Shown here one piece after another: positions 1-6,313 of a stretch of 8,089 bases of DNA (positions within the stretch are counted from its first letter, which is position 1; each line of letters starts with the position of its first letter). Below the pieces are notes generated by a model. That model made no database searches. It had not been told where the DNA came from and was given only the letters and a program-made list of their open reading frames with translations. This stretch comes from an uncultured Collinsella sp. (lineage in GTDB: Bacteria; Actinomycetota; Coriobacteriia; Coriobacteriales; Coriobacteriaceae). The stretch spans positions 1-8,089 of the forward strand of contig CAADVJ010000114.1 of NCBI GenBank assembly GCA_900752475.1, in the 5' to 3' direction. The position numbers were made by a program, and so were the translations under genes.

Positions 1-1073
1 CCCCCGGCGGCATCGAGCTCAACGGTCACCTCTTCGTGGCCAACGGCCACCAGGCGTCCCACGCGCACACCTTGGTTGATCGCACGCTCAAAGCTCATAA
101 GCTCGGCACCCGAACGTCCTCGCAGGTACGCATCGGTAAACCCACGGTTAAACGACCTTCCCAGCTCGCGCTCGAGCTCTTCCACGGCACCGGGGTCCCA
201 CGCGCCGTCGCACAGCATATCGAGTGCCCGGCGCCACACCCGCACCACGTTGAATACGTAATCAGGGTTCTTCATGCGCCCCTCGATCTTGAGCGACGCC
301 ACGCCGGCATCTACAAGCTCGGGCAGATGCGCAATACCCAGATAGTCGCGCGGGCACAGCAAGCGATCTCCCTCGACGGCGACAACGCTCTGTCCCGCCT
401 CGTCCACTAGGTCGTACGCCAGACGGCACGGCTGTGTGCAATCACCGCGCATCGCCGAGCGCCCACGCCGCAGGGCAGAGAACTCGCACGCCCCCGAATA
501 GCCGATGCAAATCGCACCGTGGCAGAATACCTCGATGGGCACACCCGTGGCACATAGCGCCGCAATCTCGTCGACCGTCAGCTCGCGTGCCGTCGTCACG
601 CGCTCGACCCCCAGCTCATCGGCGGCAAGCCGCACGGCGCCTTCGCTATGAACGCCCGCCTGCGTAGACAGGTGAATCTCGACCCCGGGAATCGCCGCGC
701 GCAGCGCGCAGGCCAACCCGGCATCGGCGACAATCAGAGCATCGGCGCCCAGCTCCAGTGCATGAGCTCCCAACACCACCGCGTCGGACAACTCATCGTC
801 AAACACGAACACGTTGAGCGTTACGTACACACGCACGCCATGGGCATGCGCCACGGCGCAGCCGCGCGCAAACTCGTTATCCGTAAAGCCATGGGCGCTC
901 ACACGGGCGTTAAAGCCGCCCAACCCCGCATAGATGGCATCGGCACCCGCGGCGATGGCCGCAAGCATCTGGTCGAGCCCGCCCGCCGGCGCCAGCAACT
1001 CGGGCAGCGCCGCACCAGCAGCATCCAATCCAGTCTCGTATTGTCCGCTCGGCCCCATCGTCCGAATCGCCAT
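1..1073 (-). CDS. U32-family peptidase / RNA hydroxylation-type protein, N-terminal part (cut at window edge)
   Basis: An open frame of 357 codons runs from an ATG at 1071-1073 to the left edge with no stop, so the C-terminus is missing. An AAGGAG ribosome binding site lies 7 bases upstream of the ATG. The U32 signature sits at residues 180-199 (IEVFCHGAICIGYSGACEFS), followed by GDCTQPCR (C212, C216) and SLKIEGRMK from about residue 260. C189, C196, C212 and C216 match the four-cysteine set that holds an Fe-S cluster in characterised U32 proteins such as UbiU/UbiV. The family is named for collagenase-like peptidases, but several members (TrhP on tRNA, RlhA on 23S rRNA) are needed for RNA hydroxylation, so an RNA-modification role is at least as likely as proteolysis. 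The missing C-terminus would decide between a short TrhP-like and a long RlhA-like protein. It is transcribed divergently from the penicillin-binding protein gene. Confidence 0.9.
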   Translation of the reverse strand, partial: MAIRTMGPSGQYETGLDAAGAALPELLAPAGGLDQMLAAIAAGADAIYAGLGGFNARVSAHGFTDNEFARGCAVAHAHGVRVYVTLNVFVFDDELSDAVVLGAHALELGADALIVADAGLACALRAAIPGVEIHLSTQAGVHSEGAVRLAADELGVERVTTARELTVDEIAALCATGVPIEVFCHGAICIGYSGACEFSALRRGRSAMRGDCTQPCRLAYDLVDEAGQSVVAVEGDRLLCPRDYLGIAHLPELVDAGVASLKIEGRMKNPDYVFNVVRVWRRALDMLCDGAWDPGAVEELERELGRSFNRGFTDAYLRGRSGAELMSFERAINQGVRVGRLVAVGHEEVTVELDAAG

Positions 1074-1235
1074 CGACAAACTCCTTACCAAGGTATGCAT
1101 TCACTCTGAAAAATGCCGTCTTCCAGCATACACGAGGCCTCGCGCGCCCCGTTTGGTTTATCGTGTAATAACTTATGTCCATCCTGCCCCGACGGCACAT
1201 CCACCGTCCGGCACGACATACCTGGAGGTCAATAT
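1074..1235. promoter_or_regulatory. Divergent intergenic region between U32 gene and penicillin-binding protein gene
   Basis: These 162 bases separate two divergent genes and must hold at least one promoter for each. The only AT-rich patch is at about 1152-1178, with TTGGTT at 1153-1158 and TAATAA at 1166-1171, but no hexamer pair has sigma70 spacing. A GTATGC/GCATAC inverted repeat (1093-1098 and 1126-1131) is too short and too widely spaced to call an operator. The two ribosome binding sites lie at the ends: AAGGAG for the U32 gene on minus, and GGAGG at 1224-1228 for the penicillin-binding protein. No small gene is visible. Promoter content is inferred from the gene layout, not from clear boxes. 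Confidence 0.4.
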
Positions 1236-3434
1236 ATGGGTCCTCGCCAACGACAGGGACGCAGCCGTTCAAAGACGCATGCCCTGCCCATAATCCTGCT
1301 CTCGTTTTTGGGCTTTCTGCTGATTGCGGGCGTGGCATTTGGCATCGGCATGGTCGGCAACGTCAACCGCTGGCTGTCCGATCTGCCCGACTACACCGAC
1401 GCCAACGCGTATCTGGTGAGCGAGCCCACCGAGATCGTCGACTGCAACGGCAACAAGATCGCGAGCTTCTACACGCAAAACCGCAAGTCCATCACCAAGG
1501 ACGAGGTCTCCCCCTACGTGCTGCAGGGCACCGTTGACGTCGAGGACGAGCGCTTCTACGAGCACGGCGGTATCGACCTGTGGGGTATCGCGCGTGCTGC
1601 GGTGGCAACCCTCGGCGGCGGACACGAAGGCGCCTCGACTATCACCCAGCAGCTGGTGCGCAACACCATCCTGCAGGAGGAGCAGTTCGACTCGACCATC
1701 GAGCGTAAGGTGCGCGAGGCCTACATCGCCGTCAAGATGGAGGATATGTACTCCAAAGACGAGATCCTCATGATGTACCTCAACACCATCTATTACGGTC
1801 ACGGCGCCTACGGTATTGAGGCCGCCGCCGAGACCTACCTGTCCAAGAGCGCCGCAGACCTCACCCTGAGCGAGGCGGCGCTGCTCATCGGCCTTCCCAA
1901 CTCGCCCTCGCAGTACGACCCCACGGTCAACCCCGACCTAGCGCTGTCCCGTCGCAACAAGGTCCTCGACAACATGCTGCGCCTGGGCCACATCACCCAG
2001 GAGGAGCACGATGCCGCACAGGCCGAGCCCATCACCCTCAACGTGACCGAAATCTCGGGCAGCGGCGTCGACGTATACTCGCAGCCCTACTTTGTCGCCT
2101 ATGTTAAGCAGCTGCTGGAGCAGGAGTTCTCGACCGACGTGCTCTTTAAGGGCGGCCTGACCGTCAAGACCACCATCGACCCCACGATGCAGCAGGTAGC
2201 AGAGAATGCCGTCCGCGAGCAGCTCGACACGCTCTCGCTCGACGGCCTGGACATGGGCATGGTCGTCGTCGACCCCAAGACCGGCTACATCAAGTGCATG
2301 GTGGGCGGCTACGACTACAACGCCGACGAGAACCATGTGAACCACGCTACGGCGAAGCGCCCCGTTGGCTCCACGTTTAAGGCCTTTACGCTGGCAACTG
2401 CCATCCAAAACGGCATGAACCCCAACGTCACCCTCAACTGCAACTCGCCGCTCAAGGCCAAGGGCACCACGACCGAGGTCCAAAACTACGCCAACCATAG
2501 CTATGGCAACATCACGCTTAAGCAGGCGACAGCATACTCCTCCAACACCGGCTACATCCAGGTGGCGGAAGCCGTCGGCAACAGCAAGATCATCTCGCTC
2601 GTCAAAAAGCTCGGCATCGATCCCGCCAAGGACAACATCGAGGACGTTCCCGTCATGACGCTCGGCACCGGCTCGATCTCGCCGCTCGAGATGGCTGCCG
2701 CCTACGCGACGTTTGCCAACGGCGGCTACTATCGCCAGCCGATCGCCATCACCGAGATTGACTCTCGTACCGGTTCGGTGCTGTACCAGCACACCGACAA
2801 TCCCTCACAGGTGCTCACCGAGGGCGAGGCCGCCGCGGTCACCGATGTTCTGTCCGGCGTCATGCAGGGCGGCGGTACGGGTGCTGCCGGTGCCCTGAGC
2901 GTCAACCAGCCCTATGCCGGCAAGACGGGCACCACCGACAACACCACCAACCTGTGGTTCTGCGGCTATACCCCGCAGCTGGCGTGCGCCCTGTGGACCG
3001 GCTATTCCGCGGGCGAGATCCCCATCCAAAAATACGGCACGGACCTGCTGGGCGACAGCACCAACCTGCCTGTCTTTAAGCGGTTTATGAACACCGTTCT
3101 GACCGGTACCGAGCGCGAGGAGTTTGCGACCGGAACGGCGCCCACCTACAAGAACAACAGCGTCTGGAAGTTCTACGGCACCAACAACGCCAAGAAGACG
3201 GAAAACGACGACAAGGACAAGGACGAGAACGAGGACGAAGAGGAAACTACCACAACGACTACCACGACGACCACGACCACCGAGACCACGGGCGGCGACA
3301 CCACCGGCGACACCGGTACGACCGGTGGCTCGACTGGCGGCTCCACTGGTGGTTCGACCGGCGGCGATGGCGGCACGCCTACGCCTACGCCCACTCCCGA
3401 CCCCTCGCCCACGCCTGACGATACGGTCGGCTAG
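1236..3434 (+). CDS. Class A (bifunctional) penicillin-binding protein, glycosyltransferase/transpeptidase
   Basis: This 732-residue membrane protein polymerises lipid II glycan strands and cross-links their peptides outside the membrane. The frame opens upstream at 1113, but the ATG at 1236 has GGAGG seven bases before it and gives the expected short basic cytoplasmic tail, so I start there. One membrane anchor spans about residues 16-38. The GT51 domain shows EDERFYEH (E103, F107, H110), GASTITQQ (132-139), RKVRE (157-161), then the NTIYYGHGAYGIEAAA and SEAALLIGLPNSP motifs. The transpeptidase domain has SxxK (S379-T-F-K382), SxN (S435-S-N437) and KTGT (563-566), so all catalytic motifs are intact. 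After about residue 655 come an acidic linker, twelve threonines, TGGS repeats and a Thr-Pro tail, with no PASTA domain. It is monocistronic as far as seen and is closed by a strong terminator. I give no gene symbol because PBP1 names vary between phyla. Confidence 0.96.
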   Translation: MGPRQRQGRSRSKTHALPIILLSFLGFLLIAGVAFGIGMVGNVNRWLSDLPDYTDANAYLVSEPTEIVDCNGNKIASFYTQNRKSITKDEVSPYVLQGTVDVEDERFYEHGGIDLWGIARAAVATLGGGHEGASTITQQLVRNTILQEEQFDSTIERKVREAYIAVKMEDMYSKDEILMMYLNTIYYGHGAYGIEAAAETYLSKSAADLTLSEAALLIGLPNSPSQYDPTVNPDLALSRRNKVLDNMLRLGHITQEEHDAAQAEPITLNVTEISGSGVDVYSQPYFVAYVKQLLEQEFSTDVLFKGGLTVKTTIDPTMQQVAENAVREQLDTLSLDGLDMGMVVVDPKTGYIKCMVGGYDYNADENHVNHATAKRPVGSTFKAFTLATAIQNGMNPNVTLNCNSPLKAKGTTTEVQNYANHSYGNITLKQATAYSSNTGYIQVAEAVGNSKIISLVKKLGIDPAKDNIEDVPVMTLGTGSISPLEMAAAYATFANGGYYRQPIAITEIDSRTGSVLYQHTDNPSQVLTEGEAAAVTDVLSGVMQGGGTGAAGALSVNQPYAGKTGTTDNTTNLWFCGYTPQLACALWTGYSAGEIPIQKYGTDLLGDSTNLPVFKRFMNTVLTGTEREEFATGTAPTYKNNSVWKFYGTNNAKKTENDDKDKDENEDEEETTTTTTTTTTTTETTGGDTTGDTGTTGGSTGGSTGGSTGGDGGTPTPTPTPDPSPTPDDTVG
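3246..3416 (+). repeat. Low-complexity repeat tail inside the penicillin-binding protein gene
   Basis: Within the 3' end of the gene, 3246-3281 encodes twelve consecutive threonines using all four Thr codons. Bases 3321-3368 hold four 12-base tandem units, three encoding Thr-Gly-Gly-Ser and the last Thr-Gly-Gly-Asp. Bases 3375-3416 encode a Thr-Pro-rich stretch with Asp and Ser near its end. An acidic Asp/Glu/Lys-rich linker precedes the block at residues 656-670. Such extracellular tails usually act as flexible wall-spanning spacers and may be O-glycosylated; that role is inferred. Mixed codon use in the Thr tract suggests selection on the protein rather than recent slippage, whereas the 12-base units could expand or contract. 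Confidence 0.9.
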
Positions 3435-3456
3435 AAATCATCCAGCCATATGCAAC

Positions 3457-3497
3457 AAGGCCCCCGAGCAGCCTATTGAACTGCTCGGGGGCCTTTT
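3457..3497 (+). terminator. Intrinsic terminator of the penicillin-binding protein gene
   Basis: A perfect 15-base-pair stem (3457-3471 with 3481-3495), rich in G and C, has a 9-base loop and runs into TTTTAGTTT. It begins 22 bases after the stop codon at 3432-3434. The T-rich side is on the plus strand only, so it acts on rightward transcription. Confidence 0.93.
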
Positions 3498-3532
3498 AGT
3501 TTGAAGCGACCTGGTGGGCGGTCTTTATACCG

Positions 3533-3572
3533 GCAAACAAAAAGGGGGTACCGACCAACGTCGATCCCCCTT
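3533..3572 (-). terminator. Intrinsic terminator of argR
   Basis: Read on the minus strand, AAGGGGG (3566-3572) pairs with CCCCCTT (3542-3548). A second inner stem, CGAC with GTCG, lies at 3560-3563 and 3552-3555. The hairpin is followed by TTTTTGTTTG. It lies about 50 bases past the argR stop and is separate from the opposing terminator, so each convergent gene has its own. Confidence 0.85.
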
Positions 3573-3621
3573 ACAAGCCACGATGTCAGCGCGCACAGTG
3601 CCGAGCGCACGACCCGCACGC

Positions 3622-4059
3622 CTACTTGCGAGAATTGCTCAGCTTATTGATCAGCGCCTCGAGACGCTCGCCGTCCTCGGCCGTCTGGGCAATAACCAAA
3701 ATCGTATCGTTGCCGGCAAGCGAGCCAAGCACATCGGGCAACTCTGCCGCATCAACGGCGGCGGCGATGCCGGAAGCCGTGCCAGGCTGAGCCTTGATCA
3801 TAACCAGATTATCGGTGCGCAGAACGCCCGTAACGAGCTCGGAAACCATACGCTGCAGGTGCAGGTCCTCTGCCAGAACATAGATGCCCTCAGGGAGCTT
3901 ACGCAGCCCCATATCGGCAATATCGCGAGAGACAGTCGCCTGCGTGCAATCAAAGCCCATAGCACGGAGCTCATCGACCAGCACGCGCTGCGTGCGGACG
4001 TCCTTATTGCGCACAATATCTCTAATGGCATCCTGGCGCCCATTGCGTTTTTTAGCCAT
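3622..4059 (-). CDS. argR: Arginine repressor ArgR/AhrC
   Basis: This 145-residue transcription factor senses arginine and controls arginine biosynthesis or catabolism, normally as a hexamer on ARG boxes. The frame also opens at 4092, but the ATG at 4057-4059 has GGAGAGAGG just upstream and gives the family-typical start MAKKRNGRQDAI. The N-terminal winged helix carries the recognition motif QATVSRDI (S44, R45). The C-terminal oligomerisation and ligand domain carries PGTASGIAAAVD (from residue 92) and AGNDTILVIAQT (from about 115). In the better-known proteins the latter motif is GDDT; here the first Asp is Asn117, and this Asp contacts arginine in E. coli ArgR. The length is normal. It stands alone, with no arginine genes or recN in view. 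Two dyads upstream suggest autoregulation, though neither matches the ARG-box consensus well. The terminator at 3533-3572 follows it. Confidence 0.95.
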   Translation of the reverse strand: MAKKRNGRQDAIRDIVRNKDVRTQRVLVDELRAMGFDCTQATVSRDIADMGLRKLPEGIYVLAEDLHLQRMVSELVTGVLRTDNLVMIKAQPGTASGIAAAVDAAELPDVLGSLAGNDTILVIAQTAEDGERLEALINKLSNSRK

Positions 4060-4092
4060 ACAAACCCTCTCTCCAAAAGATGGCGGAGACAA

Positions 4093-4107
4093 TCAATCAG
4101 TGATTGA
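4093..4107. promoter_or_regulatory. Perfect 15-base dyad upstream of argR (candidate operator)
   Basis: TCAATCA-G-TGATTGA is a perfect palindrome with 7-base arms around one central base. It lies 34-48 bases upstream of the argR start codon, where an autoregulatory operator would be expected. It does not match the 18-base E. coli-type ARG box (TGAAT-4-ATTCA), though a TGAAT half-site overlaps its end at 4105-4109. A further AATAG/CTATT inverted repeat (4107-4111 and 4119-4123) lies beside it. Binding by ArgR is a guess. Confidence 0.45.
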
Positions 4108-4151
4108 ATAGTTTAACGCTATTTGAAGGCTTTTGTGTATAAGAACGCATT

Positions 4152-4181
4152 TCGAAACAATTCTATGCAAATTTGTTTCGA
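4152..4181. repeat. Inverted repeat between the glycosyltransferase stop and argR
   Basis: TCGAAACAA (4152-4160) is mirrored exactly by TTGTTTCGA (4173-4181) across 12 bases. Allowing one bulged base extends the stem to 11 pairs with a 7-base loop. It begins 10 bases past the glycosyltransferase stop codon on the minus strand, so it could be that gene's 3' hairpin, but no U tract follows. It could equally be an operator: a weak minus-strand TAGAAT (4160-4165), 17 bases, TTATAC (4137-4142) pair overlaps it and could be the argR promoter. Confidence 0.5.
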
Positions 4182-4191
4182 GATGAGCCTT

Positions 4192-5232
4192 TTAGGCGGT
4201 TTTTGCGCCCGTCCGGTTAAGAAAAGCTGCCAGATGCGTACACATCACGCAGCGCGCGGGCTTGGCGCTGGCGATCGGCCCAAACAACAGACCGAGCCCC
4301 CGATGGTTATCCTTGAGCGCGGCGACCATCTGACGGGTTCGAGGCGCCTCGAGCATATCACGCATGCGGGCGGAGCGCTCGATTGACGACACCCCATGCG
4401 GGCTCAGACACAAATTCTCGATGCAGGCGACCAGTCCGGCAAAGTAGAACTTTTGGCTTGCCAGCTTGAGCCGACCACCGCTATCTGCTTCCGAGAGTGA
4501 GTCCGCAAGCTCGTCGAGTGCTCGGATGTCATCGGATACCTTGGCATACATGGTGGGATCAAAGGCATCTGTAAGCTTAGGTGCCGCGGCGTGGAAACAA
4601 GCGTCGCCGCAGCCGGAGACGCACTGCGCCCGCGAGAGCGCGCACGCCATAAACCCAACTGTGCGAAACACCTTGTCGCACAAAAGGCATGCCTCAAACA
4701 GCGGACGGCTATACATCACGCCAGAGGTCTGAGCGACTAGGCCGCCCAAAATCAACTGGGGCAGCCCAGTCACCATAGAAGACTCGTCTTCTATGGCAAT
4801 AGAGGCAGCATCCAAGACGCGCGAATGGCGCTCTCGGTGTGCATCATAGCGGTCGAGCGACACCGTGGGGAACACTATGTCTGCCGCAGTATCGCACGCG
4901 ATATCGACCATCTTGGAAAGGGACTGCGGAGCTAACCACTCATCGGCGTTCATAGCGATGATTTGAGAGCCACGCGAGGCAGCAAAACCGGCACGAAGAC
5001 AAGCACCGCGCTTCGCGTCCTCGACGTCAATCAAATCAATATGGATGTCCCTGTCGGCAGCAACTTGAAGCGAATGGCGCACACCGGGCGCAGCATCGCG
5101 GCAGACAACAACAATCTGCAAATCATAGAGGTCTTGGTTCTGGATACTCTCGAGCGCACGCATCGCATAGCTGGGCGAACCTTCTACCACAAGGATCACC
5201 GAAAGTCGCGGATGCGAGCCACGTCGAACCAA
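4192..5232 (-). CDS. Divergent GT2-type (GT-A fold) glycosyltransferase, cysteine-rich
   Basis: This 346-residue protein has no signal peptide or clear membrane segment and should be cytoplasmic. The N-terminal third resembles GT2 enzymes: RLSVILVV at 10-17, ALESIQNQDLYDLQIVVV at 26-43, then RGACLRAGFAASRG and IIAMNADEWLAP near 75-102, matching the usual ARN.G...GeYI.flDaDDwl pattern. Key positions have drifted: the first Asp of the DxDD motif is Asn95, the usual DDGS nucleotide-binding segment is replaced by CRDA, and no ED acceptor motif is obvious in the C-terminal half. It has thirteen cysteines, some in CxxC or Cx3Cx3C spacing. I start at TTG (5230-5232), with AGAGGA eight bases upstream; a stop lies ten codons upstream and no ATG or GTG intervenes. 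Donor and acceptor are unknown. Cell-surface polysaccharide work is the family norm, but loss of activity is possible. Confidence 0.78.
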   Translation of the reverse strand: MVRRGSHPRLSVILVVEGSPSYAMRALESIQNQDLYDLQIVVVCRDAAPGVRHSLQVAADRDIHIDLIDVEDAKRGACLRAGFAASRGSQIIAMNADEWLAPQSLSKMVDIACDTAADIVFPTVSLDRYDAHRERHSRVLDAASIAIEDESSMVTGLPQLILGGLVAQTSGVMYSRPLFEACLLCDKVFRTVGFMACALSRAQCVSGCGDACFHAAAPKLTDAFDPTMYAKVSDDIRALDELADSLSEADSGGRLKLASQKFYFAGLVACIENLCLSPHGVSSIERSARMRDMLEAPRTRQMVAALKDNHRGLGLLFGPIASAKPARCVMCTHLAAFLNRTGAKTA

Positions 5233-5233
5233 G

Positions 5234-5275
5234 TTATCCGTCCTCTCGACAGCAATGAATCAAACCGTGGTTCAT
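5234..5275 (-). CDS. Possible 13-residue upstream ORF before the glycosyltransferase
   Basis: An ATG at 5273-5275 opens a 13-codon frame reading MNHGLIHCCREDG. Its stop codon ends one base before the TTG start of the glycosyltransferase, and the downstream ribosome binding site lies inside it. A weak GGGGTG precedes the ATG. The geometry would suit translational coupling or a leader peptide with two adjacent Cys codons. It may also be chance, since a 13-codon frame carries little weight. Confidence 0.2.
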   Translation of the reverse strand: MNHGLIHCCREDG

Positions 5276-5366
5276 GGTACACCCCAGCAATAAAAGCAAT
5301 GAGACACCGGTTGTATTGCACGCCAAGAACAGATGTTGAACACGCGCAGCCCACAGATGACGGGTG

Positions 5367-5385
5367 TCGACGCACGACGCGTCGA
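5367..5385 (-). repeat. Hairpin just past the truA stop, without U tract
   Basis: TCGACGC and GCGTCGA arms (7 pairs, 5-base loop) lie 8 bases beyond the truA stop on the minus strand. Outer GGG and CCC could extend the stem after mismatches. No T run follows, so it is at best a weak or Rho-assisted terminator or a 3'-end stabiliser. The rest of the 161-base gap from 5233 to 5393 shows no clear promoter boxes. Confidence 0.4.
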
Positions 5386-5393
5386 GCCCTCCC

Positions 5394-6218
5394 CTAGTCG
5401 AGCACGACGAGCTCGGCGGGATCGTAATCCACGCCCATAAACGTAAGGCCGCAGGCAGGAGCCGTGGGGCCCGCAGCGGTACGGTCGCAAGCATCGATGA
5501 CCTCGCGCATCCACTCGGGTTCACGGCGATGCATGCCAATCTCGACAAGCGTGCCCACGATCGTACGGACCATCGAATGCAGGAACGCATTGCCCTCGAT
5601 GGTAAACGTCAGGATGTCCTCGCCAAACGCAATCTCATGGCCAAACTCGGCACGCATCACGCAGCGATGCGTGGGCTTGCCCACGGCCGAGGCAACCTTG
5701 CAAAAGCTTTTAAAGTCCTGCTCGCCCAGCAGCGCGGGGCAGGCAGCAGACATAGCCTCAACATCCAAGGGATAGCGATGCCACCACACGGCACCGCGGG
5801 ACAGCACGGGGCGCGCATCTCGATCGGCAATACGGTACGTATACGTACGGGAACGCGCGTCAAAACGTGCAGAAAAGCCTTTACGGGCCCTGTAGACCTC
5901 GTTTATGGCGATATCTTTAGGCAGCAGGGCATCCATAGCCCGCAGCCACCTACGGCGCGTAAGGGCGAGCTCAGCGTCCGTTACGGGCACGCTGATGTAC
6001 TGAGCCACGGCATGCACGCCGGCATCGGTACGCCCCGCGCACGTCAGATCGATCGGACGGCGAAGCAGCGTCTCGATAGCGCGGCGCAGCTCACCCGCAA
6101 CCGTCGTCTGTCCCGGCTGCTCGGCAAATCCGCTATACGACGAGCCATCATAGGCCACGCGAAATACGAGCGTGGCGTCAAGCTCGGGGGTCGAATTGAA
6201 ATCAGACGGCGCAGTCAT
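5394..6218 (-). CDS. truA: tRNA pseudouridine(38-40) synthase TruA
   Basis: TruA converts uridines 38, 39 and 40 in the tRNA anticodon arm to pseudouridine in the cytoplasm. The 274-residue protein has the catalytic motif AGRTDAGVHA with nucleophile D65. Further family segments are YDGSSYSGF near residue 23, FDARSRTYTYRI near 119-130, FLHSMVRTIVGTL near 212-224 and the C-terminal DRTAAGPTAPACGL. TTG codons at 6228-6233 could start the frame earlier, but the ATG at 6216-6218 has GGGAG five bases before it and is preferred. The length is normal and all key residues are present. It lies 92 bases past rplQ, beyond that operon's terminator. A promoter candidate at 6286-6313 could transcribe it independently. 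rplQ-truA adjacency is common in Gram-positive bacteria. Confidence 0.97.
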   Translation of the reverse strand: MTAPSDFNSTPELDATLVFRVAYDGSSYSGFAEQPGQTTVAGELRRAIETLLRRPIDLTCAGRTDAGVHAVAQYISVPVTDAELALTRRRWLRAMDALLPKDIAINEVYRARKGFSARFDARSRTYTYRIADRDARPVLSRGAVWWHRYPLDVEAMSAACPALLGEQDFKSFCKVASAVGKPTHRCVMRAEFGHEIAFGEDILTFTIEGNAFLHSMVRTIVGTLVEIGMHRREPEWMREVIDACDRTAAGPTAPACGLTFMGVDYDPAELVVLD

Positions 6219-6253
6219 GGGCGCTCCCAACAAACAAGTAACGGTATCGCGAC

Positions 6254-6284
6254 AAAAAAAGAGGGGTACGCGAACGTACCCCTC
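6254..6284 (-). terminator. Intrinsic terminator of the rpsD-rpoA-rplQ operon
   Basis: Read on the minus strand, a perfect 10-base-pair stem GAGGGGTACG/CGTACCCCTC (6275-6284 with 6261-6270) closes a TTCG tetraloop and runs into seven Ts (6254-6260). It starts 26 bases past the rplQ stop and ends 35 bases before the truA start codon, so it splits the ribosomal operon from truA. Confidence 0.93.
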
Positions 6285-6285
6285 G

Positions 6286-6313
6286 AATATAGCCTATGCA
6301 GACGGAATGTCTA
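6286..6313 (-). promoter_or_regulatory. Candidate sigma70-type promoter for truA overlapping the rplQ stop
   Basis: On the minus strand TAGACA (6308-6313, 5 of 6 to the -35 consensus) is followed after 16 bases by TATATT (6286-6291, 5 of 6 to the -10 consensus). The -35 box covers the rplQ stop codon. A start site 6-7 bases downstream would fall near 6279-6280, inside the left arm of the terminator hairpin. Transcripts from here would keep only about half of that arm. This is prediction only, from box match and spacing. Confidence 0.5.

Noticed and set aside
1113..1235. A 41-residue N-terminal extension of the penicillin-binding protein
   Set aside because: The extension has no ribosome binding site and no membrane or signal character, whereas the ATG at 1236 has GGAGG at ideal spacing and gives a normal short cytoplasmic tail before the anchor.
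1938..2792. A 284-codon minus-strand frame inside the penicillin-binding protein gene
   Set aside because: It is the antisense shadow of the transpeptidase domain, whose catalytic motifs are intact on the plus strand; no independent family signal.
3173..3412. A valine/serine/proline-rich minus-strand frame opposite the penicillin-binding protein tail
   Set aside because: Its poly-Val and Pro-rich sequence is simply the complement of the Thr and Gly/Ser codon repeats.
4123..4386. An 87-codon plus-strand frame at the end of the glycosyltransferase gene
   Set aside because: It lies mostly antisense to the glycosyltransferase C-terminus and matches nothing recognisable.
5234..5590. A 118-codon minus-strand frame overlapping the end of truA
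   Set aside because: It overlaps truA in another frame for more than half its length with no start signal; only its last 13 codons have an argument, and these are listed separately at low confidence.
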